A stretch of DNA of 64,000 bases from Scortum barcoo. Taxonomy: Eukaryota; Chordata; Actinopteri; Centrarchiformes; Terapontidae. The notes under the pieces were generated by a model. It was given only the letters and a program-made list of their open reading frames with translations, searched no databases and was not told the origin of the DNA. A program made the translations under genes and the position numbers. The stretch covers positions 1,065,501-1,129,500 of the forward strand of contig CM041544.1 of the NCBI GenBank assembly GCA_023238725.1, written 5' to 3'. Positions 1 to 12,139 of this stretch are shown here, piece after piece; within the stretch, counting starts at the first letter, position 1; each line of letters starts with the position of its first letter.

Positions 1-688
1 ACACTACTGGTTGCAAACAGCACCCTACCCCCTGAAAACCACAGCAAAATCATTCGTGAGCCTGATCTACACCCCCGGACACAGACACAGGTGAAAGTTG
101 TCACTCATCAGCCATGCAGAAATTCTTCCCCATGAGTGTCCAGGTAAAGACTCCTCCACATTCCCTCACTACACCAATATCATCAAACTGCTGCTAATCC
201 TCCTTCCCTTCAGCTGAGAGCTGGGTCGAACTGAGGAGGGCTGGTGCTGGGTTCACTGGAGCTGAGATGATGAGAGAAGGGCTGATTATTGAAGTATTAA
301 TAAAATTTGGCCTAAATAAATAAAATGTAATGACCATGAGAATGTTGTAATTGGATTATGTATAGGCTATATTGATCTATAGAGTGTATTAAAGCAAATC
401 ACCAGGTATTGTACTGCAGCTATGACTGGCTTCAACACTTATCCAGGATATTGTTGACAAAATGCTAACATGGCTGTGCATTCTTAAACATGGGCACTTG
501 CTTTGGAGAAAAACTGTCGCTCTTAGTTAGTGACATGCAAATGTCATATTTACTAAAATACTAAATACATTCCTCTGTCCATTTCATTCCATAAAACACT
601 TCACAATAGAAAACAGGTATCTCACATATCTCACGTATTCTGGTACTCATGGCAACAAGGCTGATCCCCCTTCACCATTAACCATTAA
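1..688. other. non-coding flank, nothing recognised
   Basis: AT-rich DNA with no long open frame and no motif I recognise. It ends at the 5-bp ATTAA (684-688) that forms the left duplication of the solo LTR. Confidence 0.5.
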
Positions 689-2397
689 TGTTAGGGTCCC
701 TGTCTGTCTCCCCTGTGTTTGTTCCCTGTTGCCCTAGTGTGTGCGTTTGTCTCCCTCTATCTGTTTTTGTGTGTCTTGCCTGTCTCTTGCCATTACTCCA
801 GTATTGGCTTCTCTGCATTGGCTCCCTGTAAAATTTAGAGTGGATTTTAAAATCCTTCTCCTCACATATAAGGCTCTGCATGGTCTGGCACCATCATATC
901 TTAATGAATTGATAACTCCTTATCAACCGACTAGAGCGCTGCGCTCCCAAAACGCAGGCTTACTTGTAGTTCCCAGGGTTTCCAGAAGTAGTCTAGGGGG
1001 CAGAGCCTTCAGCTATCAGGCCCCTGTTCTCTGGAACCAGCTCCCAGTCTGGGTCCGAGAGGCAGACACAGTGTCAGTGTTTAAGAATAGACTTAAAACC
1101 TTCCTTTTTGATAAAGCTTATAGTTAGGGTGGGCACAGGCTCGCCCTTAGTTATGCTGCTATAGGTTTAGACTGCCGGGGGGCTCCCATGATGCATCGGG
1201 CACCTCTCCCTCTTCCTCTGCTTCCTTTACTCATATTATGGTAGTAGTGCAAACTGGAGTCACTTTTAGAAACTGGTTAAAGTGGCTAAACTGGTTAAAG
1301 TAGTTAAATTGGCTAAAGTGTCAAAACGGTTAATGTTGAATACTCTTATGTCCTGTAAAGTGCATGTTACTGCCGGAGCCCCGGTCCTCTTTGTTCTCTC
1401 CAGTCTTGCAGGTTCCTCACTGATTCTGGTTGTGGTCCATCTGTCTGAGGTTCACTGGCCTGGTGGGGACATGATCTGTGTCTGTGCTGTGGAGAGAAGG
1501 TCGAGTGGCCCAGAGCTCCATATGAGGACATCTAGAGATGCACCTGGACTCACAGACTCATTTCCATTACCTGTGATACCTTCACACATGGACTAAACCA
1601 ATGAACTCAGTATAGCTACAGTTTATTACGACTCATGTATAATTCCATAATATGATTGATGATGTTCTCTGTACATGTGGCATCTATTGCACGTCTGTCC
1701 GTCCCAGGGAGAGGGATCCCTCATCTGTGGCTCTTCCTCAGGTTTCTTCTTTTTCCCATAAAGGGTTTTTTGAAGTTTTTCCTGACTCGGTTCGAGGGTC
1801 TAAGGACAGAGGGTGTCACAACTGTGCAGATTGTAAAGCCCTCCGAGGCAAACAATGTGTTTGTGATTTTGGGCTCTAAATAAATAAATTTGAATTTTGA
1901 ATTTTTGAGGTCTACAGGGTTACTTCAGGGCAGCCTTCACAACACCTGGGCTGATCACCACACCAGAGTCTCATCCTGCAATCAAGCCACCCTCACTTCC
2001 AGCAGTATTTAACCACCGGATCATTCTACCATTCTCTGCCAGATTGTCCAGTTACCTAGCTTGACTCCTGGTGATGCTGATCCCGCCTACCTCCTGGCTT
2101 TGCCTCCACCTCATCAGATCTGTTCAATCAACTCCCGCCTTGTCTGCTCTCTGCTTCGCACACGCCACACTGGCTTCTCGCCACACTCTGCCTGTCTACC
2201 TGTTCTGCCCCTGCTCAGTTAGCTGAGACTCACAACGGCCATCAGATTCTGGATTCAGACTACTGAACTGTCGGCTTTCAGAAACTGCTCTAGTGAAACT
2301 TCCATTAAACTTTCACTGTTCAATTCCACTTCTGTCTTCTGGTTGATCTTGTGTCTGCGTTTTGGGGTCCACTCCATCTCTGCCTGAAATTGTAACA
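689..2397 (+). mobile_element. solo LTR (Ty3/gypsy-like), split by an L2 insertion
   Basis: The two outer parts (689-~787 and ~1906-2397) make one LTR of about 590 bp. It begins TGTTA and ends TAACA, so the ends are TG...CA and imperfectly inverted. The same 5 bp, ATTAA, lies directly outside both ends (684-688 and 2398-2402), as expected of integrase-mediated insertion. No internal gag-pol or second LTR is present, so this is a solo LTR left by LTR-LTR recombination. The pyrimidine-rich text resembles teleost Ty3/gypsy LTRs, but family is inferred. Strand is provisional; the downstream half contains a TATTTAA-like box near 2006 that would suit a + promoter. Confidence 0.66.
788..1905 (+). 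mobile_element. L2/Maui-like LINE, 5'-truncated 3' end (copy A)
   Basis: The open frame to 1127 encodes the C-terminal part of an L2-clade ORF2, with the hallmark ITPVLASLHWLPVKFRVDFK and TYKALHGLAPSYL blocks. It ends with a run of basic residues and FLFDKAYS before the stop. A ~780-bp 3' UTR follows, including GTTAAAG-type short repeats (~1275-1335), and finishes in a TAAATAAATTTGAATTTTGAATTT tail typical of L2 3' ends. The reverse transcriptase and endonuclease are missing, so it is dead on arrival. It sits inside the solo LTR and is nearly identical to copy B at 12.1 kb, suggesting a fairly recent insertion. Confidence 0.82.
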
Positions 2398-2402
2398 ATT
2401 AA

Positions 2403-5400
2403 GACTTTAATTGAATTAATACACGTTTTTGTTACTATTTTACAAGTACAAACACAATAGCTTTTCAGTCCATTTGCTTTGATTAATTCTATTTTTTAGT
2501 TTCCATTGCTAGTCCAGATGTCCAGAGGAAAAGTTATTGCTGACATTTTATCTTTATTAATAAAAATTTCAATGGAGGTAAATAAGGATTTCTTTTAGTA
2601 AAACATAGTATTGAACAATGAGACAGAGATTGACTCTTTTTGTTTACAGTTTACAGTAAATGTCTGTAAAATCCTTAAATGAATAAACAATGTGGATATG
2701 CTGGATTTGGTGGTTATGGTGATTAGTATATGTGTGTGCTGTGAGTTTCTGCCAGTCTATTCACCTAGTTCTGTGAACAACAAACATCTGACAACTGCTC
2801 TATACACACACTGCCATGTATGTGAAAAGGTGCTAATAAAGGTTTATTTAAGCTTGTACCAATTAACATCAGAATGATTAATGAGCGTGTGTGTGTTAGT
2901 GGGTAGACTCAGCTGCTCATCAGGGGGATGGGACGCACAACACACACGCACACACACACACAGTGAACATGCAGTGCACACACGTACGGAAGCTGTCAAG
3001 CTGTGATCAGTGAAAGCTGGTTCAGACAAAAGAATCACATGTTCTGGTCAATAAACTGCTGCATTTGCATAAAGTGAGTGTAGAGGCTGCCTGGGACTGA
3101 TCTATTAAGAGGACTACAGACACTGACTCTGCACTCCAGGGCACAATCACACACACATACACACAATATGGTGAAACCTTCCAGTGCTTTCCATGAAGTG
3201 TGTAAAAAAGATTCTATAAATATGTAAAACATTGTGAGGACATTTGTCTTGTGTGTTTATGAGTGAGCTTTAGATGTGATGGTAATGTATTTGTTCATCT
3301 TTCTACAGAGCCAGCCAGCTGTTTCCCTCTGCTTCCAGGCTAGCAAGCTACCAACTTGTTCACAACTACAGCATGAACAATGTTTGTATGGCTCTTTTTA
3401 GGCAACTGAAAGCACCAGTGGGTTGGACTGCAAATGGGAGCCAGACACTGAGCAGCACTCACTCTTTCTTCAGCTCAGAGAGAGTGTACTGTGCTGCTGG
3501 GTTAGCTTGCTGAATGGCCTGACTGATTCCTAAGTTCTCTAGTGATCTCCTGACGGGAGTAACCATGTCTTTTGTGAGCCCGGCCACTGGTGTGGGAGCA
3601 AGGTATGTATAGTAAATGTATGCACTTTGATGTCAATGAGTGATGAATAAGCTTGGGGAAATAAATAGAAGGTAAATGCAAAGTGAAAATAGTGCAGGAA
3701 TAAACACAAAAATAAATACAAAATTTTGGGCGAGAAAAGTTGTAACTTGTTAAATAAAATGGAAAATTGAATGAGAAAGTAAATAAATAGGGGAGTTAAT
3801 ACCTAGGTAAATAAATACAGAGGCACACTGAAAGAGAAATTTCAATTTGAGTCAGATTTTATAAATGTAAAAGTAATGCTTTACTTTTATTTCTTTTAAT
3901 GGCATATTAAGGCATTTATTGAGTCATTTATTTATTTATGAGTGAGGGTTTTGATTTTGGCAGCTTTGGTCCTCCACTGCAGGTGTGTTACATAACATTG
4001 CATAAAACCAGAAAAAAATATCAAAAGAACATATAGCTGAACAACAACAAACAACAAAAATGAAAAATATTAAAAATCACAGAGAGGACATGTGACGGCC
4101 CAAACATCTTACTGAGACAGTTGATGATGGTTTTTTCTTTAATTTGTCACTAACATATAGATACATACATGTTTATACAAAATTGTGCATCTACTTTAGT
4201 GTGTGTGCAGCCTGCCCGGTCTGAGCAGTGGGAGCAAGCTGCTGCTGTAATCCAATTACAGGAGCATAAGCGATTTGTTAGACACTTCTCATAATGTAGC
4301 AGTTCTCAATAAACTGTGTCTGTAATAACTGCAGTGAGCCGGGGCATAAATATGGCAGGTTGGGGAATTTGTGTGTGTGTGTGTGTGTGTGTACTTTACA
4401 TTCTCCTGCTTCCTGCTTCGTCTTCTCACTCACAAACGCAGTCTGATAACATCCCTGCCAGTATGACAGTTCATCAGTGTTATGTTTTCTTATGGTTTAT
4501 TCAAAAGGTTCTGTATCTAACATTCAGATTAGATGATTAAAAGTGACACCTGTGGCTGTCAGCTGCAGTCACCATCCTGTTGCCCTGCATGTGGTCGCAC
4601 TCCATAGGCACAAGCTGTGACATGACAAACATGAGACTGAATGTGACTGACAGACAGCATGCTGATAGTTTGTTTTTGACTGAAGTTGCTCGCTATCCAG
4701 CTTTATCAATCGTTCTATGTCAAGCTGTCAAGCAAGATGTGTCACTTCATTGTTAACATGATAGTTTCAATCACAACTCGCTCTTCACCAAATAAAACTT
4801 TAGGCTGTTTTTTGTACTTGTGTAGAGTCTGTGTCGAAGTGCTGTGTGCCTGTTGTTAGCTCAGTGGACTATAATGGTATGACCCTAAAATGTGATTTAA
4901 TTAGAAAAAGCTAAACAAACAACCTTTAACATGCTTTTTTCACGTTAACCAGGACTGTGCTATGTTAACATTGTGGCTGCTTCAACATTCAAAATAACAT
5001 CATCAATTAGAAATAAATACAGCAGCAGTGTTGTTTATTTATACACACTGATATGTATATATTGTGTAACTTTGAATAGTTAATTTCACCATTTTCATTC
5101 GAATAAAAGTCTTTTAAGTCACTGTTGTAATAAATGATGCAACGCAACGGTTATTGAGCCTATGGCTCTCTGATGAAAGCCTGCAGCATTTGGAGTATTA
5201 TAGTCTGTGTGTTAGCCACTTTCCTGGAAAAATCACAAGCAGTGCACAGTTAGGCTTTTAACAAGTCTTTTAACGCAACAAACTCGTTCTTCAGCTCAGC
5301 CGTGTGTGGAGCACCATACTGTTTTTTCTTAACTGAAGTGAGGTACAAAAATTAACCTGCCAGAGTGGGCCAAAACAGTCTTTTGCCACCTGCAGTTAGC

Positions 5401-5850
5401 GTCAACTATTATATATAATATATTCATTACATATTCCATTAACACACATTCTCTGTTTTATTTGTGTATATTATGCATTTTTTTGTACTTAACTCTGTGA
5501 ACTTTTGCACATTCCTGAGTCAATATCTTGTACATTCCTGCACAAGACTGTACAAATGTACAAAGCTCTCTTTGTCACAAAGAACCCTGGTAACACATAA
5601 GGATCTACAAGCTTTTCTTGCTTGTCCACCTTCAGACAAGGCTTTGGTTTTTGCTGCTAAATGGGGTCACACCAGTCACCAGCCAAACTTTATCTCATGT
5701 ACTGGATTATTAAATTGCATGTTAAATAAACTGGTTTGCAAATAAAGACTGCATTAATTGTGCAAATGAACAAAATTGGTCATGGTAATGAAAGCATGCT
5801 GCAGGAAGACTTCCTAACATTACACTTAAAAAAAAGTAATATCAGAAAAC
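2403..5850. other. non-coding interval with small CA/TG tracts
   Basis: No coding exon recognised. Contains short CA-rich tracts (~2940-2962, ~3150-3167) and a TG run at about 4370-4392. Short open frames here are microsatellite or chance frames. Confidence 0.5.
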
Positions 5851-5854
5851 TCTT

Positions 5855-6628
5855 CACATACATTTTCAACATCACTCCAGTCTGTATTCCCCACATGCTT
5901 CAAGGAGACCATCATTCTCCCTGTCCCCTAAAAACCTAAAAACCAATTGACTACTGACTACAACCTGAATGACTACTGCCCAGTAGCACTTACCCATTTG
6001 AGCAGTTATTCACCCACAGCTCCAACACCATCATCAAATCTGCTGACGACATGATTGTCATCAGCCTGATCACCGGTGATGATGAGACGGCCTACAGAAA
6101 GGAGGTCAGAGCCCTGACATCTTGGTGCCAGGACAACAACCTCCATCTCAACGTCAGCAAAACAAAGGAGCTGATCGTGGACTTTAGGAAGAGGCAGAGA
6201 GAGGAACACGCCCCCCTGTCCATCAACAGGACTACGGTGGAGAGAGTCAAGCAGCTTCAGGTTCGACCTGGACTCATCCACACTGACTTCATCACAAAGA
6301 CATCCAGACAGTGGCTCTTCTTCCTCCGCAGGCTGTGGAGGTTCAACATGAACTTAAGGATTCTCTGCAGCTTCTACAGGTGCATCATAGAGAGGATCCT
6401 GACTGGCTGCATGACCACCTGGTATGCATGGCAGCTCCACCATAAGGCTCTACAGAGGGTGGTGAAAGCTGCTCAGCACATCACCAGGACGGAGCTGCCA
6501 TCCTTAGAGGACCTCTACACCGAGTGTAAGAAGAAGACCAACAGGATCATAAAAGGTACTGCAGCATTTGAGCCCGAACCAGCAGGCTCACCTTCATCCC
6601 CAAGGCCATAAGACAAAATTGCACTTTC

Positions 6629-6720
<92 letters not shown>

Positions 6721-6985
6721 CCAAGATGTCAGGGCCTCAACAGTATTGTATTTCTATCTATATACAATTTTATGTTTTTATTCATTGGAGTATTATCTTA
6801 GTATTGTCTTAAGTTTAGTATTATCTTAAACTTTAGTCATTTTTATGTGTGCGATTTTATTTTTTACATATTTAAGGAATGTTGGAGGGACCTGTGACTC
6901 AAGAATTGCATTGCCAATGACTGCTCTGTGTAATTGTTGTGCATGTAACAAATCAAATCTTGAATCTTGAAAAACTTTCATTTAG
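5855..6985 (+). mobile_element. Rex1/Babar-like LINE, internally deleted (copy D)
   Basis: Translation shows RT pieces of a CR1/Rex1-like ORF2. A first block (~5860-5995) matches the PTCFKETII...VPVPK / LNDY.PVALT region, and the sequence then jumps to the catalytic region at ~6020. There the FADD box reads SADD, so the catalytic site is damaged. The frame 6051-6611 continues through the thumb and connection region (ELIVDFR, LSINRTTVERV, RLWRFNMN, GCMTTWYAW, HITRTELPSLEDLYT). A TA microsatellite follows, then a 3' tail ending in AATCTTGAATCTTG. It is 5'-truncated, lacks the endonuclease and cannot be active. The family name rests on the resemblance to copy E and the GATTCTTG-type tail. Confidence 0.75.
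6629..6717. repeat. (TA)n microsatellite in LINE 3' region
   Basis: About 89 bp of nearly pure TA dinucleotides with a few CA/TG interruptions, inside the 3' part of LINE copy D. Open frames of alternating Ile-Tyr across it are artefacts. Confidence 0.9.
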
Positions 6986-8751
6986 AAAGCTTTATAGAAA
7001 TAAGATGGATCTTTAAATGTATACATTTAAAGACACCCTAAAAAGATTTAGCAAAAATGTTCTTTTGTATGTCGAACTGATGTTTATCACACGTCATTGC
7101 TTTGTGAGTAATACTTTGTAGTGAGTATGGAAATGGAAATCTATTTATTTTCCATAGTGACACTGGTACTTGTTGGTACACATGAAAATCATTTGGACAC
7201 TTATTGACTATAGCCTTAGTAGAAAAGTAATCAAATATTAAATGTAAGACTGTTTCTACAGCTTCTTATTTTACACTGTTTTGTGTTTGTATTCATTATC
7301 TTCCACCTTGCTGAATATCAATTTTGCTGCCACAGTAACATTTTTCCTCAAAGAACACTCTGTTTTTTTAAATCTGTTTATGCTGGATGTGATTGGCTTG
7401 TGCCTTGGTCACCTGAACATGCTCATTGCTGGAATGGAAAAGTTAAATGAAGTTTAAAGAGTTAAATGAATCATCAGTAACCAGTTTGTTATTCCAGTTT
7501 TTCAGTTATCGTTTTGACCATGAACAGTCAACACAACCCTAACCCTAACACTCAACGCAAATAGGAGTGAAATGATGGACCACTCAAAATCCACTCAGGC
7601 CAGAGCTCCAAGCCACACTTGTCAATCTGTGATTGTTTAGTTGATAGCAAAACACACAGCAACCACTCACCTGCTTCTCTAACAATAACATCTTTGACAG
7701 GTTGCACGGTAAAATGGACAGTCAGAGGAAAAGGAAAATACACTGTCAAAACTTTTGGTCAGTGGCATGTTTTGTTTTTAATATTTGGTATTATACTTCA
7801 AATTCCTGCCTGAATTATTGTGTCAGTTCACCACCGGAATCAGGCTATGGAACATACATTTTTAGCAGAAACAAAGAGGCACATTTATTATTTATTCATC
7901 GATTGCCACATTTTAAGCTGAATATAAGCAATACCACTGTGTAGAGTATAGACTGGGTAGACTATGTAAAAATAGATAGAATGGAACACAACTTCTAACC
8001 ACAGCTGGAAAATCTGAAAGTGACTTTGCGACTTTTTACTTTGAAGTAAAAGAGCATATTGTTCATTCAGTAAATTGTGTATTTATTTCCAAAGGATTTA
8101 TCAGTAGTACAGTCCTAATGGATAAAGCAGTTTAAATAGGAATGTAGTGCATGTCAGAAATGTCCTACTACTGCTGCTTCCCATTAAAACACGTGTTGGT
8201 GATACACTGCATGGTTTTTACTGTAAAACAGCAAAGACAATGTATTTATCACCAACATTAATGCTGATCACGATCATTCATCAAATTTGTACTTACAAAA
8301 CAATCATTTTTATTATTTTAGTTTATTATTTTTCATCAGCGTATAATTTTTAATTTTGCAGGAAGTGGTGGAAGAGTGAGGAGCAATGACACTGACCTGT
8401 TAAGAGGAGCTGCAGGCAACAGGCTGCATACCCCCAACTACCAGTGACCAACTCATTTAACTGTATCATATTTTCTGGAAGTGATTTATTGGTGACTGAC
8501 TTATTCATTTAAAAAAACATGCTTGTTTGAATGGGCTAACTTAGCTGCTCTAACACTGGACTTATGACAAAGTAGCTGCACAATGACAGTTTGCATTTGC
8601 ATGATACCAGCAGTGACCACAAGTGTTGCCAAATCAACCAGCACTAAGTATTAGTAAGTAGGTATAAATAGATATACTGATTAGAAATATGAAGTATTTC
8701 CAGTGGATTGTTTATTGGACATCCACTATGACAATGTCACACAACAACAAC
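6986..8751. other. non-coding interval, nothing recognised
   Basis: AT-rich unique-looking sequence with only short chance frames. CCCTAACCCTAA at ~7537-7548 is two telomere-like units only and is probably chance. Confidence 0.45.
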
Positions 8752-11385
8752 AAGATTCAAGATTCAAGAATTTATTGTCATTACACAACAATTACATCAG
8801 CAATCATTGGTAATGAAATTCTTAAGTCCCAGGCTCTCCTAACAATGCTAAATGAAACAAGAAACAAGAAAAGCAAAAGATAATTTAGAAATAAAAACAA
8901 ATAAAATAAAATAAAATTTAAACATAAATAATAAACTAGAGTAATAAAATAAGTAAGACCTTAAAATATAAGTTATGCAAATAAAATATAAACTGTAAAT
9001 GTAAAGTATTATAGTAACATATATACAATAGATATATATATACAGTAGAAACTATGCACAGCAGAAGTGGTGGGTTATTGAGAAGTGGTGGTGTTGTGAA
9101 CACAGTTTAAAAGTCTTATGGCCTGCGGTATGAAGCTTCCCTGAGCCTGGTGGTTCGGGCTCGAATGCTGCACTTGGAACCGTCGGCCAGACGGCAGCAG
9201 GCAGAACAGTTTGTAGCTGGGGTGACTGGGGTCCTTAATGATTTTGGTGGCCTTCTTCCTACACCGCTGGGTGTAGAGGTCCTCCATGGATGGCAGCTCC
9301 GTCCTGGTGATGTGCTGAGCAGCTTTCACCACCCTCTGTAGAGCCTTACGGTTGAGGGCGGTGCAGCTGCTGTACCAGGCGGTGATGCAGCCAGTCAGGA
9401 TCCTCTCTATGGTGCACCTGTAGAAGCTGCAGAGTAATCCTTGAGTCCATGTTGAGCCTCCGCAGCCTGCGGAGGAAGAAGAGCCGCTGTCTGGCTGACT
9501 TTGTGATAAAGTCAGTGTGATGAGTCCAGGTGAGGTCCTCGCTGATGTGAACCCCGAGGAACCTGAAGCTGTTGACTCTCTCCACCGTAGTCCCGTTGAT
9601 GGAGAGGGGGGCGTGTTCCTCTCTCTGCCTCCTCCTGAAGTCCACGATCAGCTCCTTAGTTTTGCTGACGTTGAGCTGGAGGTTGTTGTCCTGGCACCAA
9701 GATGTCAGGGCTCTGACCTCCTCTCTGTAGGCCGTCTCGTCGTCGCCGGTGATCAGGCCAATGACGGTCGTGTCGTCAGCAAATTTGATGATGGTGTTGG
9801 AGCTGTGGGTGGCCACGCAGTCATGCGTGAACAGGGAGTACAGCAGAGGGCTGAGCACACAGCCCTGGGGGGCGCCGGTGTTCAGAGTCAGGGTGGAGGA
9901 TGTGGTGCTGCCCATCCGCACAGCCTGGGGTCTGCCCGTCAGGAAGTTCAGGATCCAGTCACAGAGGGCGCTGTTGAGCCCGAGGTCTCTGAGCTTGGTG
10001 ACATGACGAGCTTGGAGGGCACGATGGTGTTGAATGCTGAACTGTAGTCAATGAACAGCATTCTCACATATGTGTCCCTCTGGTCCAGGTGGGAGAGGGC
10101 AGTGTGGAGGGTGAGGGCGATGGCATCTTCAGTTGACCTATTGGGCCTGTAGGCAAACTGAAGTGGGTCCAGTGAGTCCGGGATGGAAGAGGTGATGAAT
10201 GATTTGACTAACCGCTCAAAGCACTTCATGATGGTGGAGGTGAGTGCTACTGGGCGGTAGTCATTCAGGGAGAGGATTTTGGTTTTCTTGGGGACAGGGA
10301 CAATGATGGTCTCCTTGAAGCATGTGGGGACTACAGACTGGAGCAGTGACATGTTGAAAATGTCTGCAAAGACGTCTGCCAGCTGGTCTGCACACACCTT
10401 GAGAGCTCGGCCGGGGATGCCGTCAGGTCCAGGAGCCTTACGTGTGTTAATCCGTTTTAGAGTTCTGCACACGTCTGCCCTGGATATCACAGGTGGGCAG
10501 TGGTCCTCCTGAGCCTTTTGCACCTCCACAGCTGGAGAGGTGCTCTCAAAAAGCGGGCATAAAAAGTGTTCAGCTCATCAGGCAGAGATGCAGACATCAC
10601 CTCAGCACTGCTGATCTTCTTTTTGTAGTCCGTCAGAGTTTTTAATCCAGCCCACATGCTCCTGGTGTTGGAGCCCTTGTAATGAGACTCCACTTTGTCC
10701 CTGTACTGTCTCTTTGCGCTGCTGATGGCTCTCCGGAGCGCGTACCTGGACTTCCTGTACTCCTCCAAATCACCTGAGTTGTAGGCGTCTGTCCGTGCTT
10801 TAAGTTTGGCACGGACTTCTCCGTTAACCCAGGGCTTCTGATTGGGGAATGTCTGCACAGTAATCCTCGGTACGACGTCATCGATGCATTTTCCGATGTA
10901 TCCAATGACCGCGTCCGTGTATGTGTTTATGTCTGTGTCCTTAAACAAACACACACTGCCACTCCGTCGTGCTGAAGCAGTCGCGCAGAGCCGAGTCTGA
11001 TTGGTCGGACCACTGCTGAATGGTCCGCGTCACCGGTCCGTCACGCTTCAATTTCTGCCTATAGGAAGGCAGCAGCAGAACTGAGGCGTGGTCAGATTTT
11101 CTGAATGGAGAGCGAGGGAGGGCCTTGTACGTGTCCGCGTAAGGGGTGTAAACATGATCGAGTGTGTTCTCGCCACGCGTGGGACAGCTGATGTGTTGGT
11201 GGTATCTCGGCAGGACTTTCCTCAGGTTGGCGCTGTTAAAGTCCCCGGCTACAATAAACGCAGCCTCCGGCCGTGAGGTCTCTGTCCTGTCGATAACTCC
11301 AAACAGCTCGTCCATTGCCTTGTTGGTGTCCGCGTGTGGCGGAGTTCCTGCAGGCTTATAGTACAGAATGGAAAGTGCTGCCATA
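8752..11385 (-). mobile_element. Rex1/Babar-like LINE, 5'-truncated (copy E)
   Basis: On the minus strand, in order: the C-terminal half of an apurinic-type endonuclease (11384-10941, with VAGDFNSANL and KSDHASVLL), a linker (10954-10487, with FPNQKPWVNGEVR), the RT fingers and palm (10529-9948, with GPDGIPGRALK, NDYRPVALT, FIDYSSAFNT), the catalytic segment (9921-9346, with GAPQGCVLSPLLYSLF and intact FADD near 9770-9785), and the C-terminal region (9332-9075, with HITRTELPS and LLPSGRRF). Frame changes near 10945, 10510, 9950-9990 and 9340 disable it. The 3' UTR is AT-rich and ends in the GATTCAAGATTCAAG repeat (minus-strand CTTGAATC) at ~8752. This is the most informative Rex1-like copy in the window. 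Confidence 0.85.
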
Positions 11386-12135
11386 GACAGTTACAGAATA
11401 GTAGCTATATATGTAAGCATAATACCAGCACTGCCCATGCAAGGCCACATGCAAACTAAATAACCTGCTTATATTTTAGGTCACTATAGAATTCCATAAT
11501 TACAATACTGATGCTGGTGAGGACAATTATTTTATACTTTATTATACTAAAACAAGTTAGGCATGTTAATCTACAGTGTGATGGAGAATGTGGACTTAAA
11601 GAACCTCTTCTTCCCCATTTCATCCCAAGGAGCAGTACTAATGAGAGGAAACACTGACCGACATGAAGGGTTGGCCGACATCCCCAAGCACTCATCCTCA
11701 GATATTGACCACCTGTTGCGACTGACTGAACAAAATGATAATCACCTTTGATATGCTGGGCTTTTTGAGAGTAATGCTGCAGTCACATTGGAATAACTGT
11801 CAAAATAATGGGAAGGTTTAAACAAACATCTCAAATGTGTTCACACATTGATCCATTTGAAGCTGTTGGACTCTAATTATTTTTTCCATGCATATCACAC
11901 ATGCTTTGAGTCCGCTAATTCTTTGACTCCACATTTTATAGCAAACCAAGCATTGCAGTGTTGAGCCCACTTAGCTCTGATTCATTGTAGTACATAACAT
12001 GGTCTTGCATCAGTCTCATTGTTGTAGAGGTTATTGTAAGTTCACTTAGAGACATTTGTCTCTGATAGTTGTGGGGAAAAAAAGAAATAGCTCCCACTGG
12101 TAACAAGGTGTCTACTGTAACACAGTGTCAGCCTG
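11386..12135. other. non-coding interval, nothing recognised
   Basis: Unique-looking AT-rich sequence between two LINEs; only short chance open frames. Confidence 0.45.
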
Positions 12136-12139
12136 AATG

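Noticed and set aside
1652..1883. 75-codon frames repeated at 1.65, 13.2 and 33.0 kb
   Set aside because: Their recurrence comes from the shared L2 3' UTR; two overlapping frames are open and neither shows a domain, so not treated as a conserved small protein.
6515..6801. Ile-Tyr repeat proteins
   Set aside because: Translations of the (TA)n microsatellite.
7537..7548. Interstitial telomeric repeat
   Set aside because: Only two CCCTAA-like units; within chance expectation.
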